64,000 nucleotides of DNA from Trematomus loennbergii (Eukaryota > Chordata > Actinopteri > Perciformes > Nototheniidae): contig JAAOOA010000157.1 of NCBI GenBank assembly GCA_012861695.1, positions 366,501-430,500 of the forward strand, read 5' to 3'. Every line of letters begins with the position of its first letter. Position 1 is the first letter of the stretch. Below are positions 34,316 to 44,596 of the stretch, piece after piece. A model generated the notes under the pieces. The model made no database searches, had not been told where the DNA came from, and saw only the letters and a program-made list of their open reading frames with translations. Made by a program: the position numbers and the translations under genes.

Positions 34316-35785
34316 CGGAGAGAAATGCAGCCAACTTCACAACCAGTTGAACTTAAGAACCTATCGGAAACACGCTGGTCATGTCAATATACAGCGCTGG
34401 TGGCTATCCGCAAATCACTGCCTGCAGTAAAGGCAACATTTACAGAGATCATGTCTCAGCCCAATGCGCGGAGGAAAACGGAGGCCAGAGCGGTGAGTGG
34501 ACTAATTGATGAGCAGTTTGTCTTGCTTCTTACGCTTTTCGAGGATCTTTTCCGTGTCACAAAATTCATGTCTGACCAGCTCCAATCTCCCAGCCTTGAG
34601 CTGTCCTCCGCAATGGACTTGGCTGATTCGGTCATAGCGACACTGACAGACAGACGCGCAGAGGAGTCATGGAGGGAAATTCGGGACAGAGCAAGCGACC
34701 TGTGCACCAAAGCACAAGCACAATGAGACACCCGAAAGGAGACAGGCACAGCCTCCTCGACATCTACAGGAGTTTGTTGTGGAAGCCCAAATCGAACGCA
34801 CACCAGTTACATCCCTAGATGCGCTAGACTTGTGGTTGAAATGAGAAGACGTTTCTCAACCGAGGCCGATGGTGTCCTATCCGGAGTCTCGGCACTCAGC
34901 CCCAAACATGCATCCTTCTTAGACAATAAATGTCTGCAACCCATGGCCAAGTTCTATGGAGTGACGGAAGAGAACCTGACCCCAGAGCTACACCAGGTTA
35001 AGCACCTACTGGAAAGAAAGAAACAACAGGGACATGAACTGAAGGACACAGCGGAATTTCTGTCTTTAATGCAACCCTACAAGGATGCCTTTACGGATTT
35101 ACAGACTCATATGCATTTCCCTGACTCTGCCTGTGACCTCTGCTGGCGAACGCAGCTTCTCCTGTCTCCGTCGCATCAAGAATTATCTAAGAAACAGCAG
35201 TGGTGATGCACGGAACAGCAACCTGGGCCTGCTGGCTATCAATAAGCAGAGGAGTAAGGCACTGGATGTCCAGCGTGTCATTGATATTTTCGCTTCCAAC
35301 CACAACAACCGGCGGATCATGCTGCTTTGAGAACGTCAATGGGGAGTTTTGAATATATTTTTTAATAATGGGTCATTTGAAAAACAGTGTGCTGTGTCTG
35401 TCTCTCTCTGTTTACCTGTGTCTCTCTCTCTCTCTCCCTCTCTCTCTGTCTCTCTCCTCTCCCTCTCCCTCTCTCTCTCTCCCTCTCCGTGTCAATTCTA
35501 TATGCCAACTTTTCTTGTTGCTGCCGCTGCGTAGCATGTTGTAACAACGTGGAATTAGCAGAATAGGCTATTGTATTGTTTAACTCACACCTGTTGCTCT
35601 CGATGTAATTTAGCTGATAAAAGGAGACAGGGAAATCATATAAGCCTCACGCATGGCGTTTCACTGTCAAGGGGGGCGATATAGCGTGTATGTAATTACA
35701 TTACAAATACTGACTTGAGCCCCACCACCGTATGGGTTAGCCCTACCATAGATTACCCAACAAAAATACTCTGGCGCCGCCACTG
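34316..35785 (+). mobile_element. hAT element relic, left end missing
   Basis: A degraded hAT transposase (34322-35330) is followed by a right end reading CTGGCGCCGCCACTG at 35785, a hAT-type TIR. The left portion is absent: the A-rich L1 tail abuts transposase sequence directly, so either the L1 landed inside the hAT or a deletion joined them. A CT-rich repeat lies at about 35398-35490. Confidence 0.65.
34322..35330 (+). pseudogene. hAT transposase C-terminal half, frameshifted
   Basis: Frame one reads LKNLSETRWSCQYTALVAI and LLLTLFEDLFRVTKFMSDQLQ up to a stop at 34724. Other frames carry the next part, with VVEMRRRFSTEADGVL from about 34836. The last frame (35085-35330) reads SAGERSFSCLRRIKNYLRNS and SKALDVQRVIDIFAS, the conserved C-terminal hAT dimerisation region. 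The family resembles transposases often annotated as ZMYM1-like proteins in fish. At least two frameshifts make it non-functional. Confidence 0.85.
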
Positions 35786-36045
35786 CGCCTCTAAGACAGT
35801 AAAATGCATTAATTGGAGTCTTTACACTAGGCGCGGTGTGTCTCCCAACAATCACACGCCGGCCATAATGCCCCTGTACCCGCATAGCGCTTCAGATAGC
35901 ACTTCCTGCGATTTATCACTCTCACATGCGCATGCCCACTAGCTGCTTCCTTTACTGGAGTTACAACTGGGGCAGCGAGTGGGGAATCTGTACGGTTAAC
36001 ATTATGTGGAAGTGTGGAATTGTGGAGATGAATGCAGAGATGGAG

Positions 36046-37156
36046 TACTCGAGTCCTGGACTCGGACTCGAGTCGGACTCCAGTGTCGATTTTCGGGACT
36101 CGTGACTCGACTCGGACTCACGCACTGATTGACGCGACTCAGACTTGGACTCGTGAATTCTCACGCACGATGACTTGGACTCGGACTCGGACTCGTGAAT
36201 TCTGGCGTACGATGACTTGGACTCGGACTCGTGAATTTTTCCCCCACGATGACTCGGACTCGACTTGTACATTGACGCTCCGACTTGGACTCGGACTCGA
36301 GCAACTTTTCTCTGGAGTCTGATGTCCTCTATCCTGGCATGTGCACCTGCGAGGCGAGTTCACATACTGGGCCCCGCTATTCCAGTCTAAAGATGTCTAG
36401 AGACACACCCGCATCATGCTGTATGCTTTCACACATTCTGCTTCCACATTGGAAAAGAGCAGCGCAAAATGTTCGTTATGTGGAAACAATATTGAAGAGA
36501 AGGCTCCGTAACACATTACTCTAAGGATCGAGTTCAGACATATAGGCTGTCTTGAACACTATCATCAGAGTAACGTGATCTAATCAATAAATAAAGATTC
36601 AGCCGATAACACGAAAGCACATGGCTACTTAACGTGCAGAATGACATCATTTTGCATGCTCAGTAGCCATGTGCTTTCTGGGGCTTAATCTTCATCAGTA
36701 AACCGATTTAACCAGTAAAAGTTCCTTCAAAATAAGAGTCCCGATCTTATTACTATCAAAATAAAAGTGCAAAACGAAAACTTTACCATAGGAAAATATT
36801 GGCATACAAATATAATCACTTCTCTAAAAGGTAACTCATTTTAAATATAGTTAGACATATTATAGGTCATTTACAATAATAATAATAATATTAATATTAG
36901 TAATAAGCTTTATATTTGAAGAATATATATATGTGTATAATATAATATATTACAAGAATTGTAGCCAAACTGGCTTCACAGCAGTTCAATAGACAGATTA
37001 GTATAACATGACAGGATAAAAGCAATGTAGAGGAGCAGCTACATTACAACACATATATCCACGAAGATTAATACATGAAGACTTGTGACTCGGACTTGAC
37101 TTGGACTCTTCTTAGGTGACTCGGACTTGGACTCGGACTCGAACACAGGTAATGTG
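36046..37156. mobile_element. Element with GACTCGGACTTG-type subterminal repeats
   Basis: Both flanks of this 1.1 kb insert are built from degenerate GACTCGGACTTGGACTCG units (36046-36300 and 37080-37145), in a unit of about 6 or 12 bases. The centre is AT-rich and non-coding. It separates two DIRS blocks. The left end AGATGGAGTACTCGAGTCC looks like a hAT start when CAG is included, but no convincing TSD is visible. Confidence 0.55.
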
Positions 37157-37590
37157 CATCTGACCAATGCAGCGGTCCGAATAATCGCTCCCGTCCTGAG
37201 GCGGGGTGTCCTGCTGAGGGGTGATTAGCGAGACACCCAACACATTGAGTAGACCCTCCAGAAAAACGCGGGCTAAAATCCTTGATTATGCGGGCTAAAA
37301 TCCTTGATTATGCGGGCTAAAATCCTTGATTATGCGATTAAACATGCGGGGTTTTTATGTGATTTTATGCGGTGAAGTTGCGAAATATGCGGAAATATGC
37401 TAAATATGCGAAAAGTTGCGAAATATGCGGGAAGCGGAAAAAAGGTGATTCTTCTCCCACACCCTGTTACTAGGCTACTACTGAATGAAAGTGAGCCCTT
37501 TTAAAGAGTTCCTATGATAAACAAGCATACTAGAAGCAAGCTACATCACAAAGTGTTATTTATGTATTTATATATGGGCTATTTTAATCA

Positions 37591-37593
<3 letters not shown>

Positions 37594-37669
<76 letters not shown>

Positions 37670-37670
37670 T
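37594..37670. repeat. (CA)n microsatellite
   Basis: CA dinucleotide repeat with one AACAC interruption, inside the CGGBP1-like element. Confidence 0.95.
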
Positions 37671-37726
37671 CTCCACCTCATTCTGTTTTCATTTACTCGT
37701 TCGTTATCTGACCAGCTTCAATCTTG

Positions 37727-37997
37727 TAGGCTGCTCACCTCGTTTCTTGTAGCCCTCGAAAGGGTTTTGGAGGTTGATGCCTCGGTGAACCTGAGTTGTT
37801 TGACTTTCTTGTCCGCAGCAGCAGAAAGCATTTTAGAATGTTTGAATGAATCAAAGTTTTCTCTTATGCTCCAACACACAGTTGCACGGGGTGCAGAATA
37901 GTTTCCCCCCACTTTCGTGCAAGACATCGGGGTACTGCTTTGCCCGGTCTTTAGCAGAAATGTTCGTAGGCAAATGAGATGGATTCGATTTTTTCAT
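37727..37997 (-). pseudogene. CGGBP1-like BED finger fragment
   Basis: From 37997 the frame reads SAKDRAKQYPDVLHESGGKL then FCTPCNCVLEHKRK, with C-x-x-C zinc ligands. A second frame continues KHSKMLSAAADKK and FTEASTSKTLSR. This resembles the DNA-binding start of hAT-type transposases related to CGG triplet repeat-binding protein 1. The catalytic part is absent and a frameshift splits the fragment. Confidence 0.65.
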
Positions 37998-39486
37998 CTT
38001 GGTCAGAGCCGTATAATAGTATAATAGTATATAATAATAATAGTATAATAGTATATAATAATCTATATGGCGCTGATCTTGTTGTTTTCTCTCTCGTGTG
38101 AGTTCCACACATTCACTCTACGGTGTTGTTTACCTGCGCGAGCTGATGACATCACTACTTCACGTTAACTTTTTTTCCCCTCAACTTTGTGTGGAAAAAT
38201 GCGGGGATTATGCGACCTTTTAATAAATATGTGCCCTTTTAAAAATCTGCGCCATTTTGCTGATTATGTGGTAAATTATGCGATCGCATAATCACGTTTT
38301 TCTGGAGGGTCTAATTGAGATTGTTGGCCGCCGCCACCATCTGCGTTCCGAGCCGGAATATTTTGTCCAAATATTCCAGGATATCTCGGTCCCGAGGCAG
38401 CGGGGGCAGAGGTTTTCTCCCCTCCGCCCATCCGGCCGCCTGTGGGAGCAGATGGGCCGCCAGGCTCTCATCAAGGGGGGGGCACGCCGAGAACTCTTTT
38501 AGTTCTGATGAACTAAAGCAGATCGCGTTCACACCAAAATGAGTTCCTGGGGGTGGATTAGGCAAATGAACCGCTGACGTCACTTCTTCTTCTTCTGCTT
38601 TGGGTTTACTGGCAGGCCGCAAACCACTTCACGGCGAGTACAGTAGGTGGCGGTATGCACCTTAAAGTTGCAATCCGCCAAAAAACTGAGAGAAAAAGAA
38701 GAAGAAAAACCTCCCGCGTATACTGCTGCGCCCACCTGCTGTATATGGCGTCTGTTTACCTTCCGACCTCAGACATGAGCTTCGTCAGAGTTATTTAAGC
38801 AAACACAAATACAGATCGTCGACCAGTCAAATGCAATAGCAATGCTGATTCGGAAGCGATGGCGGTTAAGAAGGATTGATAAAAGGATTGGACGACGACA
38901 TGCACGCGCTACGCTACGTGTGAAATGAATAAACTGTGCCAGGTGTGTCGTATGCACACTAAATAGGCTCAGCAGCTAACACACTTTATTATATATCCTC
39001 CTGAGAGCAACTGCATCCGTCTGCCATGAACCCTACAGAAACCTACGTGTTAGTTTTGGCCCATAGTGGCCTCCATTTGTGTCGTGTAAAATGGGGGAAA
39101 TCAAAAGTTAGCAAATCCCCATGTCATGTTCATAAAAACATTTAGTTTTAGGTCAAATAATTATTACACTGCTCTGAAACTCACTACACTAACTCCTAAG
39201 ATGTTCCCTTACTATAATTAATTTAAAATATTGAACTCACAACACTGGTAATAACAAACTTAACCATTTCTCTTTCTATAAATAAATAGTGCTTGTGTTG
39301 GACGCCATTTTGAAATACAATGAAATTATCTTTTTGAAAGCCACAATAAATAAAGCTTCGCCAGTTTATAACCGATGAAACATGATGGTATCAGAATAAT
39401 CACTTACATGTGATGTACTGTATAGGATGCTACACAGGTCACTGTAAAGATAAAGTGTCAGAGGAGAAATAAGCAAGCTTAGTTAC

Positions 39487-40814
39487 ATGAAATGCAGTGG
39501 CGGCTGGTGGAAAATATTTTAGGTGGGGCTGTGGAAATGGTGATCAAACAATACTAGAGGGGTCTGGGGGGATGCTCCCCCGGTCATTTTTTTTAGAAAA
39601 GACCCCTTAAATCATGACTTCTGGTGATGTTAGAGGGGGGGGGGAGAAGGACAATTTTAGGCTTAAAAATATGAGAAGACTGATCAATACCTCCATAACT
39701 TCAGTGTGGTTAGCTATGAATCTTCCAAAACTTCCAAACACCTTGTCCTGGACATAGTTTCTACAGCATAAACTGTGCAACAGTACAGTCGGCCCACACA
39801 AACTGCAGAACACCGGGGCTTTGGGAACACTGATTTAATTCCCATTTAACTGTGTCTCAGGGCTTCTTAAAATGTAATAAACTATTCATGTGTCCTACTC
39901 AGAGGAAACGCATCTAACTGATGATATGAACCATGTTTACCGAAACAAAACACAAGTCTCACAAGAAGCGTCTAAATGAGCCCTGAGCGAAAAAATGCTA
40001 ACGCACTCTAGGTATAAATCAATCGATATACTTATCGGATATGCACAAACAAGCTTACAAGCTGAGATTCCACATATTCTAGAAATATAAGTATCATCAC
40101 TGAGTGATCAGAACTCGCGACAGGGGAAGCAAATCCAGACATCACACGATGTAGCAAAACATGGAGATATGCTCACCTTTTGCAGAATAACAATTCTGAT
40201 CAAAAACGAGAAAAACGCAGCTGAAGGTTAATCCATAGGTTAATCCAATGTGTCTGTCACTTTGAAAAATGATTGATGATCCATAATTCCATTTTTATGT
40301 CAAAAACTGAGTTTTCATTAGCTGCTAATGGTAGCTTCCAGAGTGTATGACAGCTTCCTGTTTTGTCTCCTTGGATACGAGTCCAAACAACTCACAGACT
40401 GCACCGGGCGCTCACGTAGGAGCCCTGTGACCATCAGATTTGACGACGCTGATTGGCTGAAATTATGTTTCGGCGGCATAGTTTAAAGATAGCAACAGTT
40501 GGCTTCTGCTGCACTTGCTGCACTCTCGCCTGGGCGCTGTGCATAGCGCCCAGATGAGAGGGAGTAATGATACACGGGCAAGGCCAGGCAGGAAACATGT
40601 GACTTATCAGTAACTTTAGACATCGTAACACAATTTTAAACGAGATTTATTGTAGATTATACATTTTACTGATACCAATTATATAATATTTACCTTGTTT
40701 ATTAAAAATAAAAATAAAAAATATATTTTTAAAATATATATATATATATATTTTTTTTTAATGTGGGAAGAGGGGGGGCGGCGCCCCTATGGGCCGGCCG
40801 CCACTGATGAAATG
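39487..40814. mobile_element. hAT element with perfect 8-bp TSD inside Harbinger II
   Basis: The element 39495-40806 begins CAGTGGCGGCTGGTGG and ends GGGCCGGCCGCCACTG. ATGAAATG flanks both ends exactly (39487-39494, 40807-40814). No transposase is visible. Part of its interior (39851-40150) is the inverse of a piggyBac-like MITE at 33035-33356. Confidence 0.9.
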
Positions 40815-41551
40815 TAATGAAAAATGTAAGATACAGGCTCTGTTTAATCGCCATGTAGGTTCTCTTTTATTGCACACTCAAATGCAGGTGTAAAGTAGAA
40901 GATAAGATAGGATCAAATAATATCAAATAAAAAATAAATATCAAAGTGCCCTTATTTATTGTTTTGTGCTTAATGTATGCTTGAACTTTGTTTTATAGGG
41001 ATTAGTGGACATCAGTTAGATGCGTAACCTTCTTTCAAGGCCAGAGTAGTTACAGTGTAAGTGGATTGACATCTAACATAACATGGCTGAGTACAATTAT
41101 AACAATCAATTTCAAATGACTTGAAATTATAGCAACTACAATGTATTGTTAGAGGTAGCATTATGTCCAGCTAGCATGCTAATTGCTAACGTTATATTAT
41201 CGTTTTATCCCGGAGGGAAAGCTAACTAGTTTCCAATCCAGAGAGAAACACCTCGCCTGAAACAATTAGTGCCATGAGTTAGTGAAGCAAATTACAGAAC
41301 ATTAATCAAGTCAAAACGTTTTTATAGCGGCCGAGAATAGCTAGCGAGCTAGCTAGATGTTATTAGCTAGCTCAGTTCCGGCCTGCTAACAGTGTTACCC
41401 AATTCAACCTAGCATTGCTAACTCGATATACCGAGCAAATAAAAGTACATCTGAGACCAGTATTGTGCAGATTAAAACAATGCATTGCATGTAGTTTATT
41501 TTACCTTCCAGGCATGACTGCGCTGTGGACGGTTTTCCAGGTCTGCTAACT

Positions 41552-41680
41552 TTACTGAACCACGGACATTGCCTTCAGTAGAAGCTTCTGGATCGCGTCC
41601 TCCCAGTAAATCGCCAGAAGCGCCGACACATCCTCCTCACTCCACCGCTCCGATGATTTATTTAGTGTTGCTATAATAAC
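41552..41680 (-). pseudogene. Myb-like exon fragment of Harbinger II
   Basis: The minus strand reads NKSSERWSEEDVSALLAIYW then EDAIQKLLLKAMSVVQ and stops. It matches the first helix region of the Myb-like protein in copy I (SSERWSDEDVSARLAIYSED). The remaining helices are deleted. Confidence 0.75.
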
Positions 41681-41915
41681 TGCTTTCACAAAAGTAATCT
41701 CTTCGGGTGCGCTGCCCGAAGCGAGCAAATACAATGGCCGCTTAAAAAAAAAATTCAGATTCCAACGGGCGTGGTTTGCTCTCGAGCAGGGACTGCAAAG
41801 CGGGTCAGATGAACTAATATGAACTACTTTAGTTCCTGGGGCTTTTTGGTGTGAACGCAAATATATCGTAGTTATGATGAACTATTGTGGGAAAAGTACT
41901 CCGGTGTGAATGCGC

Positions 41916-42298
41916 TAAATGACCACAATATAATTATTTTAATAAACCAAATATGAACAATTGAGGAAGATGAGGAAGAACTGATGATTCAAATGTTGTA
42001 GTACAAGTAGTAATGTAGTTTGTGCATAAATTACTATTGCAACAAATGTGTTCATTACCCTTAATGTCTACCCCTGCAATGGCAAAAACAAATAGAGCTA
42101 GTGTACACGGTGCAGCTGTATTATCTGGGAAATAGAAGAATCAGATCAGGATTCGGTATTGGCAGACGGATCATTATTAGCATCAGCATTTTATCACCTT
42201 TGTCGACTTGCAGCCTAAATACAAAGATAACTCCACTCCTCTCCTACCACTCTTACCTCTAATAAGCCTTGGTATAACTAGTGTCTGAGTCATAGGGT
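41916..42298. other. Gap between Harbinger II and DIRS copy 1
   Basis: AT-rich DNA; no exon or repeat end recognised. Confidence 0.5.
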
Positions 42299-42471
42299 CC
42301 TCTACTGGACTCTATGGGTACTACCTTATCATGCAAGCATTCACCTACTGAGATTTCTATAGACGTAGCCGGCCCCGGGGCGGGCTTACCTGAATGCGTG
42401 CGCATCTCACTTCCGTATAAAAGGAGGCCTCGCCTCCTGACCACTATCCTACACCACTCTTCAGCGAGCGG
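42299..42471. repeat. DIRS left inverted terminal repeat
   Basis: It runs from CCTCTACTGGACTCTATGGG through ACTTCCGTATAAAAGGAGGC to TTCAGCGAGCGG and is the reverse complement of 48179-48348 apart from a small difference near CCTACACCACTC. The TATAAAAG motif may act as a promoter, as in other DIRS termini. Confidence 0.9.
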
Positions 42472-42512
42472 TATAGGACAGACAGTGCCCCCAAGGTAGA
42501 GGGCTCCGCCTG

Positions 42513-42595
42513 TGTTTATATAACAAGGGTTACAATACGTAACCCGACGTTATATCTCTCACAGGCTCCGCCCTCTACTGGACTCTATGGGTACA
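42513..42595. promoter_or_regulatory. DIRS internal complementary region
   Basis: GGGTTACAATACGTAACCC (palindromic) is followed by GTTATATCTCTCACAGGCTC and CCTCTACTGGACTCTATGGG, complementary to the outermost right end at 48325-48371. In DIRS elements such a region is thought to align the two termini so that a circular intermediate can form. Confidence 0.8.
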
Positions 42596-43135
42596 GTGGG
42601 CGGAGCCCCGATGTATGCACGCACTGTCGTCCAGCACACCGTTCCACCTCACTGTCCCTGACCGGCTTTAGCAGCCACTGCGCCTCACTCACCTCTCCCT
42701 CGGTTGTAACCGTGGAGAAGTCCGGGCTGCGGCCGATAGAGCACACCCTGACGCGCTTGCCTCGCAAAAAAGTGTGCTCAAAAATAGTGCTGAGGACTCC
42801 CCTACGTCTGCCCATAGGCAGACAGGGAAAGTCTGCAGCCCTGTATGGGTTCACTATGCACTCTCCCTCCTGAGTCCCTAAAGAGCACGGGGAGAACGCA
42901 AGTGCCCCCTATGTCCCCCCACTCCGCCACTGACCCTGTGCAGAGTGTGTAGGGACAATAGTATGGAGGGCTCTCCCCCTCCTGCCCCCAGGCAGGCGAG
43001 GGGAGCCCTTCAGCCCTGTAAGGGCCCAGAGCGCATTACATCACCCCGCGACCCTCCAGGGGTCCGGAGAAATGTAAGCGCATTTACGTCCGGGGAGGGG
43101 GTCAGATGCCCACTGACCCACAGCCCCCCCCCTCC

Positions 43136-44596
43136 TCACCAGTCCTGTGTTGCCACAGCAAGTACAGACGATGAGAAAGAGCCAGACATATCCAAGAGAT
43201 AAAACTTTATGAAGGGGCCTGGCGTTGACCAAGACGCCGCCGTGCATATATCCTCCACACTCACACCGCTGAATAAGGCTGTTGATGCAGCCACAGCTCG
43301 TGTGGAGTGCGCACGGACCCCCATGGGACAGGCTCTCCCTGCCTGCTTGTAGGCGTGTGCAATGGTTTCACAAAGCCAGCCTGCCAGGCGTTTCTTGGAC
43401 AGAGCTTTTCCAGTCACCCCGCCCCCGAAGCACACAAACAGCTGTTCAGTGCGTCTCAGGGTAGCTGTGCGCTCTACATAATATGCTAATGCGCGCACCG
43501 GGCAGAGGAGGTGTAATTTAGCTTCTCTAGCCCCCCCATGGGGTGGAAGACTAAAACCCCCCAACTGAATAGCCCTCGACCTGAACTCACTCCTTAGGCT
43601 CTTGGGCACAAAGGAGGGGTTCGGTCTGAGTGTCGCCCCACTCTGGTCACCCCGAATCAATAAACAGCTCGGGTGCACCGACAGAGCGGTTAACTCGGAC
43701 ACTCTTTTGGCTGACGTTAAGGCAAGTAGCAACGCTGTCTTCCACGACAGTGCTTTCAGGGAGGAGAGCTCAAGAGGCTCAAATGGCCCCGTGACCAAGG
43801 CCTCGAGCACCAGCGGCAGGTCCCACTGTGGGGCGGAGGCGTGCACCACCGGGCGCAGCCTCCTGACCCCCTGTAAAAACCGCAACATCAGTGGATGAGA
43901 GAAGGCTGACCTGCCGTTGAACCCCTCATGACAGGACGAGATGGCTGCTGCATACACCTTCACTGTGGAATGAGCAAGCCCTCTGTCCACCAGTAACTGT
44001 AAGAAGGATAAAATAGAGCCCAACTCACAAGATAGGGGCTCTATTCCCCGCTCCTCACACCAATGCTGGAATCTCAACCACTTCGGCCTGTAACAGGCTG
44101 TGGTGGATTCTGCTCTAGCTGCCTGGATAGACTGAATAACGCTGTCAGACAATCCACCCTGTCTCAGCCTGTCCCTCTCAGGAGCCAAGCCTGAAGAGGA
44201 CGGCCCAGAGTGGGTAACGCCCCGATTGCACCTGCCTCTTGAGACATCGCCCCCCAGAACTGGGGGATCGCCCAGGGCTGGCCCACCTTCATCTGTGTCA
44301 TTTCTGAGTACCACGGAGCCCCGACGCGATCCGGTGCCACCAGAATGACTGCCAGACGTTCTCGCCTCACTCTCCCCAGGAGAGGGAGAATGAGACGCAG
44401 CGGTGGAAAGGCGTATAGCAGCTTTTTTGGCCATGGCTCGTGTGCAAACGCGTCCACCCCCAAAGGCGGGTCGTCGCTCAGGGCCATGGAAAACCACAGG
44501 GCACAGTGGCTGTTGCGCCGGCTGGCGAACAGGTCCACTTCCGCTCTCCCGAACTGGGCCCAGATCTGCTTCACCACCTCCGGGTGAAGCGTCCAT
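43136..44596 (-). CDS. DIRS tyrosine recombinase (YR) frame, 486 codons
   Basis: The frame is open for 486 codons. The C-terminal catalytic domain has the tyrosine-recombinase residues in order: Arg298 (ALTSAKRVSELTAL), His430 and Arg433 (HSTRAVAAS) and the nucleophile Tyr466 (FIKFYLLD). A SAM-like core-binding region precedes it (AESTTACYRPKWLRFQHWCE, about 162-181). It joins the circular DIRS cDNA to the genome. The first ~140 codons overlap the end of the pol region in another frame and are probably not native, so the true start is likely nearer SSSGLAPERDRLRQGG. This is the best preserved frame in the window. Confidence 0.85.
   Translation of the reverse strand: MDASPGGGEADLGPVRESGSGPVRQPAQQPLCPVVFHGPERRPAFGGGRVCTRAMAKKAAIRLSTAASHSPSPGESEARTSGSHSGGTGSRRGSVVLRNDTDEGGPALGDPPVLGGDVSRGRCNRGVTHSGPSSSGLAPERDRLRQGGLSDSVIQSIQAARAESTTACYRPKWLRFQHWCEERGIEPLSCELGSILSFLQLLVDRGLAHSTVKVYAAAISSCHEGFNGRSAFSHPLMLRFLQGVRRLRPVVHASAPQWDLPLVLEALVTGPFEPLELSSLKALSWKTALLLALTSAKRVSELTALSVHPSCLLIRGDQSGATLRPNPSFVPKSLRSEFRSRAIQLGGFSLPPHGGAREAKLHLLCPVRALAYYVERTATLRRTEQLFVCFGGGVTGKALSKKRLAGWLCETIAHAYKQAGRACPMGVRAHSTRAVAASTALFSGVSVEDICTAASWSTPGPFIKFYLLDMSGSFSSSVLAVATQDW

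Larger units (their letters stand above)
37244..38319 (-). mobile_element. DNA element with CGGBP1-like transposase relic, 6-bp ATTGAG duplication
   Basis: The element 37250-38313 has 19-base inverted ends, TAGACCCTCCAGAAAAACG and its inverse. ATTGAG flanks both ends exactly (37244-37249, 38314-38319), and excision restores the DIRS sequence. Three tandem copies of a 22-base GCGGGCTAAAATCC... unit sit at 37268-37333. A minus-strand relic encodes a BED-like finger (see next entry). A CA repeat lies at 37594-37670. Confidence 0.82.
35786..38488 (-). mobile_element. DIRS retrotransposon copy 3, Gag-region fragment, split by two elements
   Basis: Three blocks parallel the full DIRS copy: 35786-36045 (matching about 46330-46595), 37157-37249 (about 47190-47280) and 38314-38488 (about 47280-47450). 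The last encodes, on the minus strand, PPLDESLAAHLLPQAAGWAE and KPLPPLPRDRD of the Gag-like protein. About 590 bases of the parent are missing between the first two blocks. The right edge is a junction with the truncated end of Harbinger copy II. Confidence 0.8.
38489..41915. mobile_element. PIF-Harbinger copy II, inverted, left end truncated
   Basis: This is the reverse complement of copy I. It starts inside the terminal repeat (CTCTTTTAGTTCTGATGAAC) with about 55 terminal bases missing, and ends at 41915 with a full terminus (GGTGTGAATGCGC) flanked by TAA. Most of the transposase region of copy I is deleted here. A Myb-like exon relic lies at 41552-41680 on the minus strand. A hAT of 1.3 kb is inserted at 39495-40806. 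Confidence 0.82.

Noticed and set aside
37268..37333. CRISPR-like array of 22-bp repeats
   Set aside because: The three copies are directly tandem without spacers and lie at the end of a eukaryotic DNA transposon.
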